DNA of 11,148 nucleotides from Sulfurovum sp. (GTDB lineage Bacteria > Campylobacterota > Campylobacteria > Campylobacterales > Sulfurovaceae), in NCBI GenBank assembly GCA_015493425.1, contig WGDG01000257.1:1-11148 (forward strand), in the 5' to 3' direction. The notes below the pieces were generated by a model. The model was given only the letters and a program-made list of their open reading frames with translations. It had not been told where the DNA came from and searched no databases. Shown in pieces: positions 1 to 7,035 of the stretch; the first letter of the stretch is position 1; the number at the start of each line of letters is the position of its first letter. Made by a program: the position numbers and the translations under genes.

Positions 1-64
<64 letters not shown>

Positions 65-109
65 ACGTAAAATGTCTGTCTTTTACTGGTCAAACACTGA
101 TAATTATTA

Positions 110-185
110 TGGAGCTGGTAAAGGGACTTGAACCCCCGACCTGCTGATTACAAATCAGCTGCTCTACCAACTGAGCTACACCAGC
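110..185 (-). tRNA. tRNA-Thr (anticodon TGT)
   Basis: A complete 76-nt cloverleaf on the minus strand. Acceptor GCTGGTG pairs with TACCAGC (one G-T pair), the anticodon stem is CTGAT/ATCAG with loop TTTGTAA (anticodon TGT, Thr), and the T arm is GGGGG/TTCAAGT/CCCTT-like. The 3' CCA is encoded at 110-112. It is the first gene of a tRNA transcript that continues leftward into tRNA-Tyr. Confidence 0.97.
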
Positions 186-223
186 ACCATCATTTCAAGA
201 TCTTGCACTCAAAATGGACGGGA

Positions 224-252
224 ATTATAGACAAAATGTTTTTAAATGTCAA
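224..252 (-). promoter_or_regulatory. Consensus sigma-70 promoter of the tRNA-Thr/Tyr transcript
   Basis: On the minus strand TTGACA (252-247) and TATAAT (229-224) are separated by exactly 17 nt, a perfect match to both hexamers. The predicted start lies near 217, about 30 nt before the tRNA-Thr 5' end. The bases just after the -10 (TCCCGTCC) are GC-rich, as is common in stable-RNA promoters under stringent control; that regulatory reading is inference. Confidence 0.9.
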
Positions 253-255
253 GTA

Positions 256-289
256 TTTTTTGAAAAAAAAGCAAAAAAAACCTTTTTTT
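256..289 (-). promoter_or_regulatory. Phased A/T-tract, probable UP element or curved DNA of the tRNA promoter
   Basis: T run 256-261, A run 263-270, A run 273-280 and T run 283-289 lie immediately upstream of the -35 hexamer. The last three runs start 10 bp apart, the helical period that produces intrinsic bending. Position and composition fit an UP-element region contacted by the RNA polymerase alpha subunit. The rest of the 186-342 gap holds only the tRNA leader and the yaaA ribosome site. Confidence 0.5.
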
Positions 290-342
290 ATCACTTTCAT
301 ACTACAATTTGACCAATTCCTATGTATTTTGAAAGGTACCCG

Positions 343-1080
343 ATGAAGATCCTTCTGGCTCCAAGTGAGACAAAGCGCAGTGGCGGTGAAGCGCCCTTTA
401 GGCTGGATACACTGCTTTTTAAACCTCTGCTGCCATGGCGCACAAAACTGCTGCATACCTATATTAATATCCTACAGCGCGGTGATATGGCTGAACTTTC
501 ACGTATGTTTGGTCTCAAAAAAGAAAGTGACATCAAGGCACATATCAAGGATATTATTCATGAACCTGCCATGAAGGCCATTGAACGTTATACCGGTGTA
601 GCGTTCGACCATCTAAGCTATGAGACACTCGATGATGATGCCAAAATGTATGTGGACAGCCATGTCATCCTCAACTCCAATCTTTTTGGTTTTCTGCGTG
701 CCGATGATCTCATTCCCGAATACCGCCTTAAGCAAGGGGCTGCTGTGGGTGACATCAAGGTAGAAAAGTATTACCATGAGCATGGGGCTCTTTTGATGGA
801 TGAATATCTTGAAAATGAAGAGATCCTTGACCTGCGTGCAGGCTTTTACGACAAGTTCTACAAACCCGCCAAACCCTACACTACTTTGAAGTTTATCAAA
901 GAAGGCAAAGTTGTCAGCCACTGGGCAAAAGCGTATCGGGGTATTGTATTGCGCGAAATCGCCAATGCGGGTGTAACATCCATAGATGACTTTATGAAGC
1001 TGCCTATCGAGGGTTTGATAATTGCCGAGATACAAACAAAAAAGAACAAAACCGAAATTATTTACAATATCGAGGTATAG
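343..1080 (+). CDS. yaaA: YaaA family (DUF328/UPF0246) peroxide-stress protein
   Basis: A 245-residue cytoplasmic protein, about the family's usual length. The N-terminus MKILLAPSETK is the family signature. Other recognisable blocks are RYTGVAFDHL (about residues 85-94), NSNLFGFLRADDLIPEYRL (about 113-131) and SHWAKAYRGIVLREI (about 193-207). Family knowledge: E. coli YaaA binds DNA and limits Fenton damage under peroxide stress; the biochemical role in this lineage is unproven. The start at 343 is chosen over an in-frame ATG at 322 because GAAAGG lies 7-8 nt upstream of 343 and the conserved N-terminus begins there. The stop TAG at 1078-1080 is followed at once by the ATG of the next frame, so it heads a three-gene coupled unit with a micro-ORF and an SUI1 protein. 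Confidence 0.9.
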   Translation: MKILLAPSETKRSGGEAPFRLDTLLFKPLLPWRTKLLHTYINILQRGDMAELSRMFGLKKESDIKAHIKDIIHEPAMKAIERYTGVAFDHLSYETLDDDAKMYVDSHVILNSNLFGFLRADDLIPEYRLKQGAAVGDIKVEKYYHEHGALLMDEYLENEEILDLRAGFYDKFYKPAKPYTTLKFIKEGKVVSHWAKAYRGIVLREIANAGVTSIDDFMKLPIEGLIIAEIQTKKNKTEIIYNIEV

Positions 1081-1185
1081 ATGAAACTCCCGAGTGAAAA
1101 GACGCTTTACTGGACAATGGTCATTTTGCTTTTTATCTATGTCATACTGGGATTACTATTTGATACAAACTGGAGTACACTATGA
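1081..1185 (+). CDS. 34-residue single-span membrane micro-protein (unrecognised)
   Basis: The frame opens with ATG directly after the yaaA stop codon and closes with TGA at 1183-1185, overlapping the ATG (1182) of the SUI1 gene as ATGA. A ribosome site, GAGG, sits about 7 nt upstream inside the yaaA 3' end. The protein starts MKLPSEKTLYWT, has one hydrophobic segment of about 15 residues (about 13-27, MVILLFIYVILGLLF) and ends in a short polar tail, so it should be a single-pass inner-membrane peptide. I do not recognise a family. Exact abutment with both neighbours and a good ribosome site are the reasons to treat it as real rather than a gap; the function is unknown. Confidence 0.7.
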   Translation: MKLPSEKTLYWTMVILLFIYVILGLLFDTNWSTL

Positions 1186-1514
1186 AAAAAAATCTGTTTG
1201 AAATGGGCGCTGATCTTGGAGAAGGATGGGAAGCTGACAATAAAGTAAAACAAAATAAAGCAGAAGATGTAACAAATACACCGCCTGAGAAACATCGGCT
1301 GTATCTGTCAAAAGAAAAGCGCAGAGGGAAAGTAGTGACCATTGTCAAACCTTTTCATCTTGCAAAGAGTGATCTGCAGACACTCCTGAAACAACTGAAA
1401 AAAAGACTTGGTACGGGAGGTACGGTACGTGACAACACACTGGAGTTTCAGGGAGACATCCCCGACCAGGTGCGCAATGCCCTGGAAGAGATGCAGTACC
1501 GTTTTCGGATTTAG
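1182..1514 (+). CDS. SUI1/eIF1-type translation initiation factor (YciH-like)
   Basis: A 110-residue protein. Residues 1-45 are a variable polar, probably disordered arm; residues about 46-110 are the SUI1 fold, with KRRGKVVTIVKPF (47-58), the helix DLQTLLKQLKKRLGTGGT (64-81, including the diagnostic GTGGT loop) and the closing strand TLEFQGD. Family knowledge: bacterial homologues such as E. coli YciH bind the small ribosomal subunit near the P site and influence initiation fidelity, apparently under stress; they are not essential in tested species. The start ATG overlaps the upstream micro-ORF stop (ATGA), with GGAG 8 nt upstream. The stop TAG (1512-1514) interlocks with the stop of the convergent transporter gene, leaving no room for a terminator. 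Confidence 0.88.
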   Translation: MKKNLFEMGADLGEGWEADNKVKQNKAEDVTNTPPEKHRLYLSKEKRRGKVVTIVKPFHLAKSDLQTLLKQLKKRLGTGGTVRDNTLEFQGDIPDQVRNALEEMQYRFRI

Positions 1515-2179
1515 TGCACTTCTTTAAGATCCGGACGCTCTTCAGGAGGCAGTTTTTCCAGATCTGCTTCATCGAAAAATTCTCTTTTGGGAATGACGAA
1601 AGCAATAATCGTTACGACAATACCGAAAATGAGAACCACCAAATGCTCATGTCCCGGGAAAAAACTCGGAAGCGTTAACTTGCCAGCACTGTCACCCATC
1701 AACGGTTTAAAAAAGTCACTGTAGTACAGCGTAAAGACCAACCCTCCAAACAGACCGCCAATAGCACCGACAAGAACATCAATACGCCCTTCTGCAATAG
1801 AAACAGGGCCCGTACCCGGGCACTTGCCAAAAATTGCCATAGCAATACCGAAAAGTGTACCACCGATGATCAAACCCGACCACATAATAGGCTTAATATG
1901 GTAATGTGCATATCCTGCTTCCACCATAAAATAGAGTCCAATACTTGCAAGGCCGACTGTCAGAAAAAGCATTTTGGGAACAATGGTGTCTTTAAGCATT
2001 GCAAACCCTGCAATTTTTTCGAACTTGTCCACACGGGTATACTGAATGATCCCGCCAAAAATGACACCAATAAGGAAAACCAGCACCAAAGAGCCGTGCC
2101 CTTCATGAATCACAGTTTCGAACATCTGTGCCATACGTGACGCAAAATCGTCACCGGCTGTCTTGACAATAATATCCAT
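1511..2179 (-). CDS. YeeE/YedE family (DUF395) transporter, second half
   Basis: A 222-residue multispanning inner-membrane protein with hydrophobic segments at about 30-45, 68-86, 98-117, 133-153 and 179-197, and a charged cytoplasmic tail rich in E, K and P. The motif FGKCPGTGPV (C120) is the family's conserved cysteine loop. Family knowledge: YeeE/TsuA imports thiosulfate through cysteines that make transient contact with the substrate; other YeeE/YedE pairs are only presumed sulfur-compound permeases. Here the two halves are separate genes, and this one follows its partner with TAATG overlap (one shared base), so equal synthesis and a heteromeric transporter are likely. The stop codon overlaps the SUI1 stop by 4 bp. 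Confidence 0.88.
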   Translation of the reverse strand: MDIIVKTAGDDFASRMAQMFETVIHEGHGSLVLVFLIGVIFGGIIQYTRVDKFEKIAGFAMLKDTIVPKMLFLTVGLASIGLYFMVEAGYAHYHIKPIMWSGLIIGGTLFGIAMAIFGKCPGTGPVSIAEGRIDVLVGAIGGLFGGLVFTLYYSDFFKPLMGDSAGKLTLPSFFPGHEHLVVLIFGIVVTIIAFVIPKREFFDEADLEKLPPEERPDLKEVH

Positions 2180-2682
2180 TACTTGTCCTTCACATTATAA
2201 AAGAATCTTCCCGTAATGACCAGTGCAATCATTACCACAGTACCAAAAATCATGGAAGAGATCGCCATCTGACTCATGCCTGACATGAAATGTCCAGAAG
2301 TACATCCTCCTGCCATACGTGCACCGATGATCATTATAAATCCTGCAACAAAACTCCACAGAAGACGAGAGAGCACAGAATTATTCTTATATTTCTTCCA
2401 TCCTGTCGGAATCAACGAAAATCGGAAACTCTTGGTAATGAAAACGGACGTAACAAAGCCGCCAAAGAGGGCACCGAGAAGCATAACTCCTTCCCATGCA
2501 CCAGGGTTTTTAATATGTTCAAGATATATGTACTTCTTGGGATCAAGATCGAACACAAGTCCGGCAAAATAAGGTACATATGTCGATGCGCCAAGCGGTC
2601 TGTCCGCACCAAAAACCGAAAATGTCATTAATAACAGGCCGGCCATTAAAATACCGCCTACCCACCATGGTAGTCTACTCAT
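2179..2682 (-). CDS. YeeE/YedE family (DUF395) transporter, first half
   Basis: A 167-residue membrane protein with spans at about 7-24, 63-82, 110-127 and 139-158. The motif ARMAGGCTSGH (C127) is the hallmark conserved cysteine element of the first YeeE/YedE repeat. Residues 25-62 form a polar loop with aromatic and proline residues, probably periplasmic. It is translated from an ATG with GAAGGAG 7 nt upstream and couples directly to the second half-transporter. Family knowledge supports transport of thiosulfate or a related sulfur compound; the substrate here is inferred, although a sulfur-oxidising host would fit. Control probably acts at the palindrome upstream. Confidence 0.88.
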   Translation of the reverse strand: MSRLPWWVGGILMAGLLLMTFSVFGADRPLGASTYVPYFAGLVFDLDPKKYIYLEHIKNPGAWEGVMLLGALFGGFVTSVFITKSFRFSLIPTGWKKYKNNSVLSRLLWSFVAGFIMIIGARMAGGCTSGHFMSGMSQMAISSMIFGTVVMIALVITGRFFYNVKDK

Positions 2683-2707
2683 AATAACTCCTTCAAAAAT
2701 TTTTGTT

Positions 2708-2713
2708 ATTATA
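2708..2713 (-). promoter_or_regulatory. Candidate -10 element of the YeeE/YedE operon
   Basis: TATAAT on the minus strand (2713-2708), placed so that a start near 2701 gives a leader of about 18 nt carrying the GAAGGAG ribosome site. No consensus -35 is seen, which is usual for Campylobacterota sigma-70 promoters. The hexamer lies inside a small odd palindrome, GTTAT-t-ATAAC (2705-2715). Confidence 0.5.
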
Positions 2714-2723
2714 ACATAATATT

Positions 2724-2761
2724 AACTCTATTATAATATTTAATTATCTTATAATAGAGTT
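2724..2761. repeat. Perfect 13-bp inverted repeat, probable operator
   Basis: AACTCTATTATAA (2724-2736) is repeated exactly in inverse as TTATAATAGAGTT (2749-2761) around a 12-nt AT spacer. It sits just upstream of the candidate -10 of the sulfur-transporter operon and 13 bp after the stop of the SagB-type gene. The stem has only three G/C pairs and no uridine tract follows, so an operator or activator site is more likely than a terminator. The left arm also contains a second TATAAT on the minus strand. Confidence 0.6.
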
Positions 2762-2774
2762 CAAATTATCTGAA

Positions 2775-4049
2775 CTATCTCCCCACAGCCAAAGCATACA
2801 GTATCATATCGTCATTTTCCAAAAACACATTGACCTCATCGTCGTAATACGCTCCTATTCCCGAACAGCCAAGTCCAAGATATTCTGCTGCAATGTAGAG
2901 TCTGTGCCCAATGATACCCGCTTTCTGGTAGAATGCCTGATAGTTTTCTCCAGACGATGTCAGAAACAGGGTTAGCGCCCCCTGGGCTGCAAGATTGTAC
3001 TGCTCCAGACAGAGATAGCCGGCTTTATGGCTAAAATCACCATACTTCAGATATGTACCGTTCTGATAAAGCCCAAGGGGCATATCTATCACTCTGTTGA
3101 CTACAACATAGACATTTACTGTCTCATCGCAGTCACTCAGTATCGGCCAAGAGAGTACCTCCATCAGGTAGCCAAACTGCCCCTTTGTAATCGCTTCGCC
3201 AGTGAACTCACGCTGTGAACGGCGCCTGAAGATCGCCTCTTGCAATGACTCTTTTTTGTAGGTAAAGTTCGGTGCACGCACCTCCCTTTTGCACCCTTTT
3301 AGCGCCATACTTTCCTCATAGGCACGCTCAATGGTTTCATTGGGTTCAAAGGTGCGTGCCGCCTCCGCATAAGGCAGAGAAAATTCTATAGGGAGCACAC
3401 GGCTGCCGCGTAAAGGCACTGCCACACTGGCAGCTGCGGTAAACCACTCTCTGCCCTCAAAACCAAACATATGATTCAGCATTTCCCTTTCCATACCGTA
3501 TCGTATCACTGCAGCATGCGGTTTGAGCAGTGCCGCCGCTTCAATGGCACCAAGAACATGCCCTGCATCGAGCAGGCAGTAGCGAAATGCACGGTTTTTG
3601 TATTTCCATGCTGAACGCCAATAGACAGAGGAGACAAGAAACAAATATCCCTGCATCTGTTCACGATATCCAAGATACGGTTCCAGCCCCTCATCTTCTT
3701 CCAACTGCACCAGAAGTGTCACTGCCGACGCAGCGACATCATAATGGTAAATACCGTCTGGCTTTCCCTCTATACCACGTAACTGCACGTAGAGTTCATT
3801 GGGATAGAGAGCACCCGCACTGGGGTTCATCCGAAGATAGTATTCAACACCCGGATAGCTCTTTTTGGCATTGATACCGGCAATATGATACAGGAAGTTG
3901 TCCTCTGCCTCGTCCATGTCGAATTTGTATCGTACAAACGTTTCCGGATATTGCTTAAAGACATTCGGCTGATCCTCCCAGCTAAGCCGGTTGGGATGGC
4001 TCCGTACCGAGGTATAGGAGTGCTTTGTCACTTCATGATACCAAAACAT
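2775..4049 (-). CDS. SagB-type (ThcOx-like) double nitroreductase-fold dehydrogenase
   Basis: A 424-residue flavoprotein-type protein. The N-terminus FWYHEVTKHSY (2-12) followed by FKQYPE (31-36) is the SagB/ThcOx lead-in. The first nitroreductase-like domain spans about 45-220, with NPSAGALYPNELYV (75-88) and YCLLDAGHVLGAIEAAA (157-173). The second spans about 270-420, with RRRSQREFT (275-283) and AAEYLGLGCSGIGAYYDDE (387-405), the flavin-side loop. Family knowledge: SagB-type enzymes use FMN to oxidise azolines to azoles in RiPP pathways, but many stand-alone homologues have no known substrate. No YcaO or precursor gene is nearby. The ATG at 4049 shares one base with the DUF309 stop (TGATG), and AGGA lies 5 nt upstream; a GTG at 4052 is the alternative start. 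It is the last gene of a coupled four-gene operon. Confidence 0.85.
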   Translation of the reverse strand: MFWYHEVTKHSYTSVRSHPNRLSWEDQPNVFKQYPETFVRYKFDMDEAEDNFLYHIAGINAKKSYPGVEYYLRMNPSAGALYPNELYVQLRGIEGKPDGIYHYDVAASAVTLLVQLEEDEGLEPYLGYREQMQGYLFLVSSVYWRSAWKYKNRAFRYCLLDAGHVLGAIEAAALLKPHAAVIRYGMEREMLNHMFGFEGREWFTAAASVAVPLRGSRVLPIEFSLPYAEAARTFEPNETIERAYEESMALKGCKREVRAPNFTYKKESLQEAIFRRRSQREFTGEAITKGQFGYLMEVLSWPILSDCDETVNVYVVVNRVIDMPLGLYQNGTYLKYGDFSHKAGYLCLEQYNLAAQGALTLFLTSSGENYQAFYQKAGIIGHRLYIAAEYLGLGCSGIGAYYDDEVNVFLENDDMILYALAVGR

Positions 4050-4405
4050 CACAGTCCTTCAAATACAGGACTGTATTGATGCTTTAAGCGTTCGATCTTT
4101 TCACACGCTTCCATAAAAAGTACCCCATACACAATATTGGGTGCCGCCAGTGTTTTATAGCGCTCATACGAAACAATAACCCGACGTGCCCTATCCTCTG
4201 CCCCGGGACGGTTGCGTTTGAGATGTTCAAACGCAACGGCACCGTTAATCAGCCCTTTGGCCAGATTGGCAAGCGGATCTTTGCGCAGCCGTAGAGGGTG
4301 CCACGCCTCCTCAAGTACTTCATGCGCCTCAAAATACTCCTGCGCATCCAAAAGCTGTAGATACGCCTGTAGTGCCCCCTCCAAGTCTTCATTCATTTTC
4401 GGCAT
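4049..4405 (-). CDS. DUF309 family protein
   Basis: A 118-residue, mainly helical cytoplasmic protein. The DUF309 signature YFEAHEVLEEAWHPLR is at residues 24-39, and the second conserved helix GLINGAVAFEHLKRNRPGA at 51-69. The conserved His and Glu residues are reminiscent of a metal or ligand site, but no activity is established for the family. The start at 4405 is chosen because AAGGAG stands 9 nt upstream; an ATG directly abutting that site (4414) and one further in (4396) are alternatives. It overlaps the preceding 86-residue gene by 17 bp and the following SagB-type gene by one base, so it is translated as part of one operon. Members of this family are commonly free-standing. Confidence 0.85.
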   Translation of the reverse strand: MPKMNEDLEGALQAYLQLLDAQEYFEAHEVLEEAWHPLRLRKDPLANLAKGLINGAVAFEHLKRNRPGAEDRARRVIVSYERYKTLAAPNIVYGVLFMEACEKIERLKHQYSPVFEGL

Positions 4406-4649
4406 ACAACACATCTCCTTTTGGATAGAAACGCTTCACAATATAGCCGTCTACACTATACTCATCAGTGGGATCAAAATCGTATGCCTCGAAATAATCA
4501 TTCAGTATCGCGGAAAGATACTGCAACCGTTCTTCTGGTGTAATATCGGGCAACGCTTCTTTCAAAAAGCTGTACAAATCCTTCTTTTGCAGCTGTGCTT
4601 TGGTATGCAGCTTCAAAATGTTACTGACACTCAAGTCTACTTCTGCCAT
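4389..4649 (-). CDS. 86-residue protein of unknown function
   Basis: I do not recognise this family. The protein is acidic, has no cysteine, no signal peptide and no membrane span. It looks helical at about 5-32 and 38-56, followed by an aromatic and acidic stretch DYFEAYDFDPTDEYSVDGY (51-69) and a short beta-like end. The start is well supported: AAGGAG lies 7 nt before the ATG at 4649. The start codon lies inside the 3' end of the DUF255 gene (13-bp overlap), and its own 3' end overlaps the DUF309 gene by 17 bp. This interlocking makes it a genuine operon member and suggests a role tied to its neighbours, possibly as a small partner or adaptor; that is inference from context only. Confidence 0.75.
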   Translation of the reverse strand: MAEVDLSVSNILKLHTKAQLQKKDLYSFLKEALPDITPEERLQYLSAILNDYFEAYDFDPTDEYSVDGYIVKRFYPKGDVLYAENE

Positions 4650-6667
4650 CGGTATGCTCCTTGTGGTTGTTTTTTTGTATAAGCTGCTATTACCGCTTTC
4701 AGTTTTTCTATGGATGGTGTATGTGCAAAACAGCTCGTCCTCGTACAGGCAAGATACTCACTGCTCTCTTCAGGCTGACTTAAAACAAAGGGGTAACCTA
4801 TATGCTTTAACTGCTTATCTGTTTCAAGAAGTTTCGCTTTATTCGCATGGACAATCACATCGCCACGCTTTAGGCGAAGAAGCAAAGATACACACTGGGA
4901 CATCTTTGAAAGTGCTCCTTGAGGTACGGCACCGGCTACAGCAATATCGTACCACTTCGGATCACCTCCAAATTCAGAAAGTGTTACCAGATTCTCCAGC
5001 ATAACACTGAGCGGAGAGGTATAGTACCGGTCATCAAAGTCAGCTTCTACGTCCACTTTATCATCACTCAGATACCACTTTCCCGACTTGTAGAATTTTG
5101 CAATTGCATTCTTTGCCAATGTTTTGGCCTGCTCAAGGTACCTGGATTTATATGTATGTTCATATGCTTCGATCAGTGCAGCAGTCAAATAAGCGTAATC
5201 TTCCAGTAAACCTTTCTGAGTGGGATTCCTCTCCGACATCGTTTGATGATAAAGCAGCCCATTTTTAAACATCGTATGCCAGAGTCTCGCCAGCGACTTC
5301 TCCCCTGCTGCAAGATAGTGCCGATCAATGTCCGAAGCGGCAAAAAGCGCTTTGACCATCATCGCATTCCATGCTGTATTGATTTTTTTATCACTAAACG
5401 GGAACAGACGTGTTTTACGAAGTCTTTTAAGATATTTTTTAAAAGCTTCCGCCATAGGCGGTTCTGGCAGACCGGCAAGATGCGGCAGCGAAAGTTCACC
5501 GTCCATATTCCCGTCTTCTTCAATCCCATAATAGGCAAGGTTGGCATCAACCACCTTCGGAGACCACCCTTTTTGCAGCAACGCTTCACGAATGTGCGCA
5601 TAATTGTACAGGTAATACCCGCCCTCCTCTCCACTGCTGTCAGCATCCAGCGCACTGAAGTAAAGTCCTTGCCAGCCAAAATCCTCCTGCATTGCAGCAA
5701 TACTCTCTGTGACAATTCGTTTATAAAGCGGTTTGCCACTCAACAGATAAGCTTTGACATAGACATCGATCATTTGGGCATTGGTATAGAGCATCTTCTC
5801 AAAGTGCGGATACTCCCATGCCCTGTCAGTTGCATAACGGAAAAATCCTCCCCCTACCTGATCGTAAATACCCCCACGCGCCATCGCATCAAGAGTCTTT
5901 TCGACCATTTTCCAAACACTTACATTTCCGTCAAGCCGGTAAATACTCATCAGTGTCTCCAGCTTGGAGGCTTCCGGGAACTTTGGATGTTTGGCAAAAC
6001 CGCCATGTACGGTATCAAATGTTTTGTTAACCTGTGCAAGAAAACGTACTGCTGCCGGATCAGAAAATGTTTGGGGAAGATGCCGCTTTTTCACTTGTGT
6101 CATTTTTGCATGAATCAGCGCCACCCGATGCTGCAGTAACTGGGAGTTTTGTCGCAAGCCTGCCAGTTTTGGCAGCAGTTTGAGCAACCCCTCCGAGCCA
6201 TACCCTTCCTCTTTGGGAATATAGGTACGGATATCGAGTACCTCCATCTTTGGTGTCAAAAAGACTGAAAGCGGCCATCCTCCACGTTTTCCGTGTACCA
6301 TTTGATATATTCTTTGATATTTTTTATCAATTTGAGGATGCTGCTCTCTATCTATCTTAATCGCGATAAAGTCCCGATTGAGCAATGTAGCCACCTGCAT
6401 ATCGGTGAAACTCTCCTCCTCCATAACATGACACCAGTGACAGGTACTGTACCCTATGGAGAGAAAGATCAGTTTATGCTCTTTTTTTGCTTTTTCTAAA
6501 GCCTCTTTCCCCCACGGATACCAGTTGACAGGGTTGTGTGCATGCTGCTGCAGATAGGGTGATGGTTCATGGATCAGTGCATTGGTATGCACTGCCGCCT
6601 GCAGCCACAGGCTTGTCCATCCAATCAATGTCAGTTTTGCTATTTTTGCGTATTTGTGTATAATCAT
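4637..6667 (-). CDS. DUF255 thioredoxin-fold protein (YyaL/SPATA20-like), probably exported
   Basis: A 676-residue protein of normal family length. The first 30 residues (MIIHKYAKIAK, a hydrophobic stretch, then TNA) look like a signal peptide, suggesting periplasmic or membrane-anchored placement. The DUF255 thioredoxin-like domain follows at about 31-190, with SPYLQQHAHNPVNWYPW (36-52) and a CHWC redox motif (76-79). The rest is the alpha/alpha-barrel part related to N-acylglucosamine 2-epimerase and cellulase folds, with KHPKFPEASKLETLM early in it. The enzymatic activity is not established for bacterial members. The start is uncertain: ATG 6667 has AGGG directly against it, and a GTG lies at 6676. 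It leads the operon with the 86-residue gene, DUF309 and the SagB-type gene, all overlapping. Confidence 0.85.
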   Translation of the reverse strand: MIIHKYAKIAKLTLIGWTSLWLQAAVHTNALIHEPSPYLQQHAHNPVNWYPWGKEALEKAKKEHKLIFLSIGYSTCHWCHVMEEESFTDMQVATLLNRDFIAIKIDREQHPQIDKKYQRIYQMVHGKRGGWPLSVFLTPKMEVLDIRTYIPKEEGYGSEGLLKLLPKLAGLRQNSQLLQHRVALIHAKMTQVKKRHLPQTFSDPAAVRFLAQVNKTFDTVHGGFAKHPKFPEASKLETLMSIYRLDGNVSVWKMVEKTLDAMARGGIYDQVGGGFFRYATDRAWEYPHFEKMLYTNAQMIDVYVKAYLLSGKPLYKRIVTESIAAMQEDFGWQGLYFSALDADSSGEEGGYYLYNYAHIREALLQKGWSPKVVDANLAYYGIEEDGNMDGELSLPHLAGLPEPPMAEAFKKYLKRLRKTRLFPFSDKKINTAWNAMMVKALFAASDIDRHYLAAGEKSLARLWHTMFKNGLLYHQTMSERNPTQKGLLEDYAYLTAALIEAYEHTYKSRYLEQAKTLAKNAIAKFYKSGKWYLSDDKVDVEADFDDRYYTSPLSVMLENLVTLSEFGGDPKWYDIAVAGAVPQGALSKMSQCVSLLLRLKRGDVIVHANKAKLLETDKQLKHIGYPFVLSQPEESSEYLACTRTSCFAHTPSIEKLKAVIAAYTKKQPQGAYRWQK

Positions 6668-6696
6668 CCCTATCACTATAACATAAAGTATGTGTC
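6668..6696. promoter_or_regulatory. 29-bp divergent promoter region between the DUF255 and DksA-like genes
   Basis: Two -10-like hexamers overlap: TATAGT on the minus strand (6680-6675), 7 nt before the DUF255 ATG, and TATAAC on the plus strand (6677-6682), 14 nt before the DksA-like ATG. Neither gene has a clear ribosome site. If these hexamers are used, the minus transcript would be leaderless or nearly so. Any further promoter parts must lie inside the opposing genes. Confidence 0.35.
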
Positions 6697-7035
6697 ATGA
6701 CAACCGAAGAAAAAAAGAGACTCAAAACCAAAATTGAAGATGAGATCATACACCTGAAAAAACAGATTACAGAACTTGAGGCAAAGACCCAACCGATTAC
6801 ACCGGACTGCTCGCTTGGCAGACTCACGCGTCTTGAAGCAATGGGCGAGCAGCATGTCAACAACAAGATACTCGATGAAGCGAAACTGCGCCTGACAAGA
6901 CTGCAAAATGCACTACAGCACATAGAGCATCCAATGTTCGGCATCTGTATTGAGTGTGAAGAACCAATCGGCATTGCACGTATGGAGATCAGACCCGAAA
7001 GTATGCGTTGTGTCAAATGTGCGTCAGAGTGCTAA
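6697..7035 (+). CDS. TraR/DksA family C4 zinc-finger regulator
   Basis: A 112-residue protein. Residues 3-32 are a lysine- and glutamate-rich helix. GRLTRLEAM (41-49) followed by a second helix (51-76) forms the coiled-coil arm. The C4 zinc finger is at 84-108, with C84, C87, C105 and C108 in CIEC and CVKC, preceded by the MFGIC turn. Family knowledge: such proteins enter the RNA polymerase secondary channel and adjust initiation, often with ppGpp. The SLGRLTRLEAM block matches the short-DksA subgroup rather than the DPADRA-type tip of E. coli DksA, so the effect on polymerase cannot be assumed identical. It starts 29 bp from the divergent DUF255 gene, and its stop overlaps the stop of the convergent BFD-like gene by 4 bp. 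Confidence 0.88.
   Translation: MTTEEKKRLKTKIEDEIIHLKKQITELEAKTQPITPDCSLGRLTRLEAMGEQHVNNKILDEAKLRLTRLQNALQHIEHPMFGICIECEEPIGIARMEIRPESMRCVKCASEC

Noticed and set aside
2724..2761. Bidirectional terminator after the SagB-type gene
   Set aside because: The stem has three G/C pairs of thirteen and lacks a following uridine run; operator is the better reading.
2775..4649. RiPP (azoline) biosynthesis cluster around the SagB-type gene
   Set aside because: No YcaO cyclodehydratase, precursor peptide with Cys/Ser/Thr-rich core, or exporter is seen; the 86-residue neighbour lacks cysteine and precursor features.
5243..6139. A long open plus-strand frame of about 298 residues opposite the DUF255 gene
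   Set aside because: It lies fully antisense to a well-conserved gene, has low-complexity Arg/His/Cys-rich composition, no convincing ribosome site and no recognisable family.
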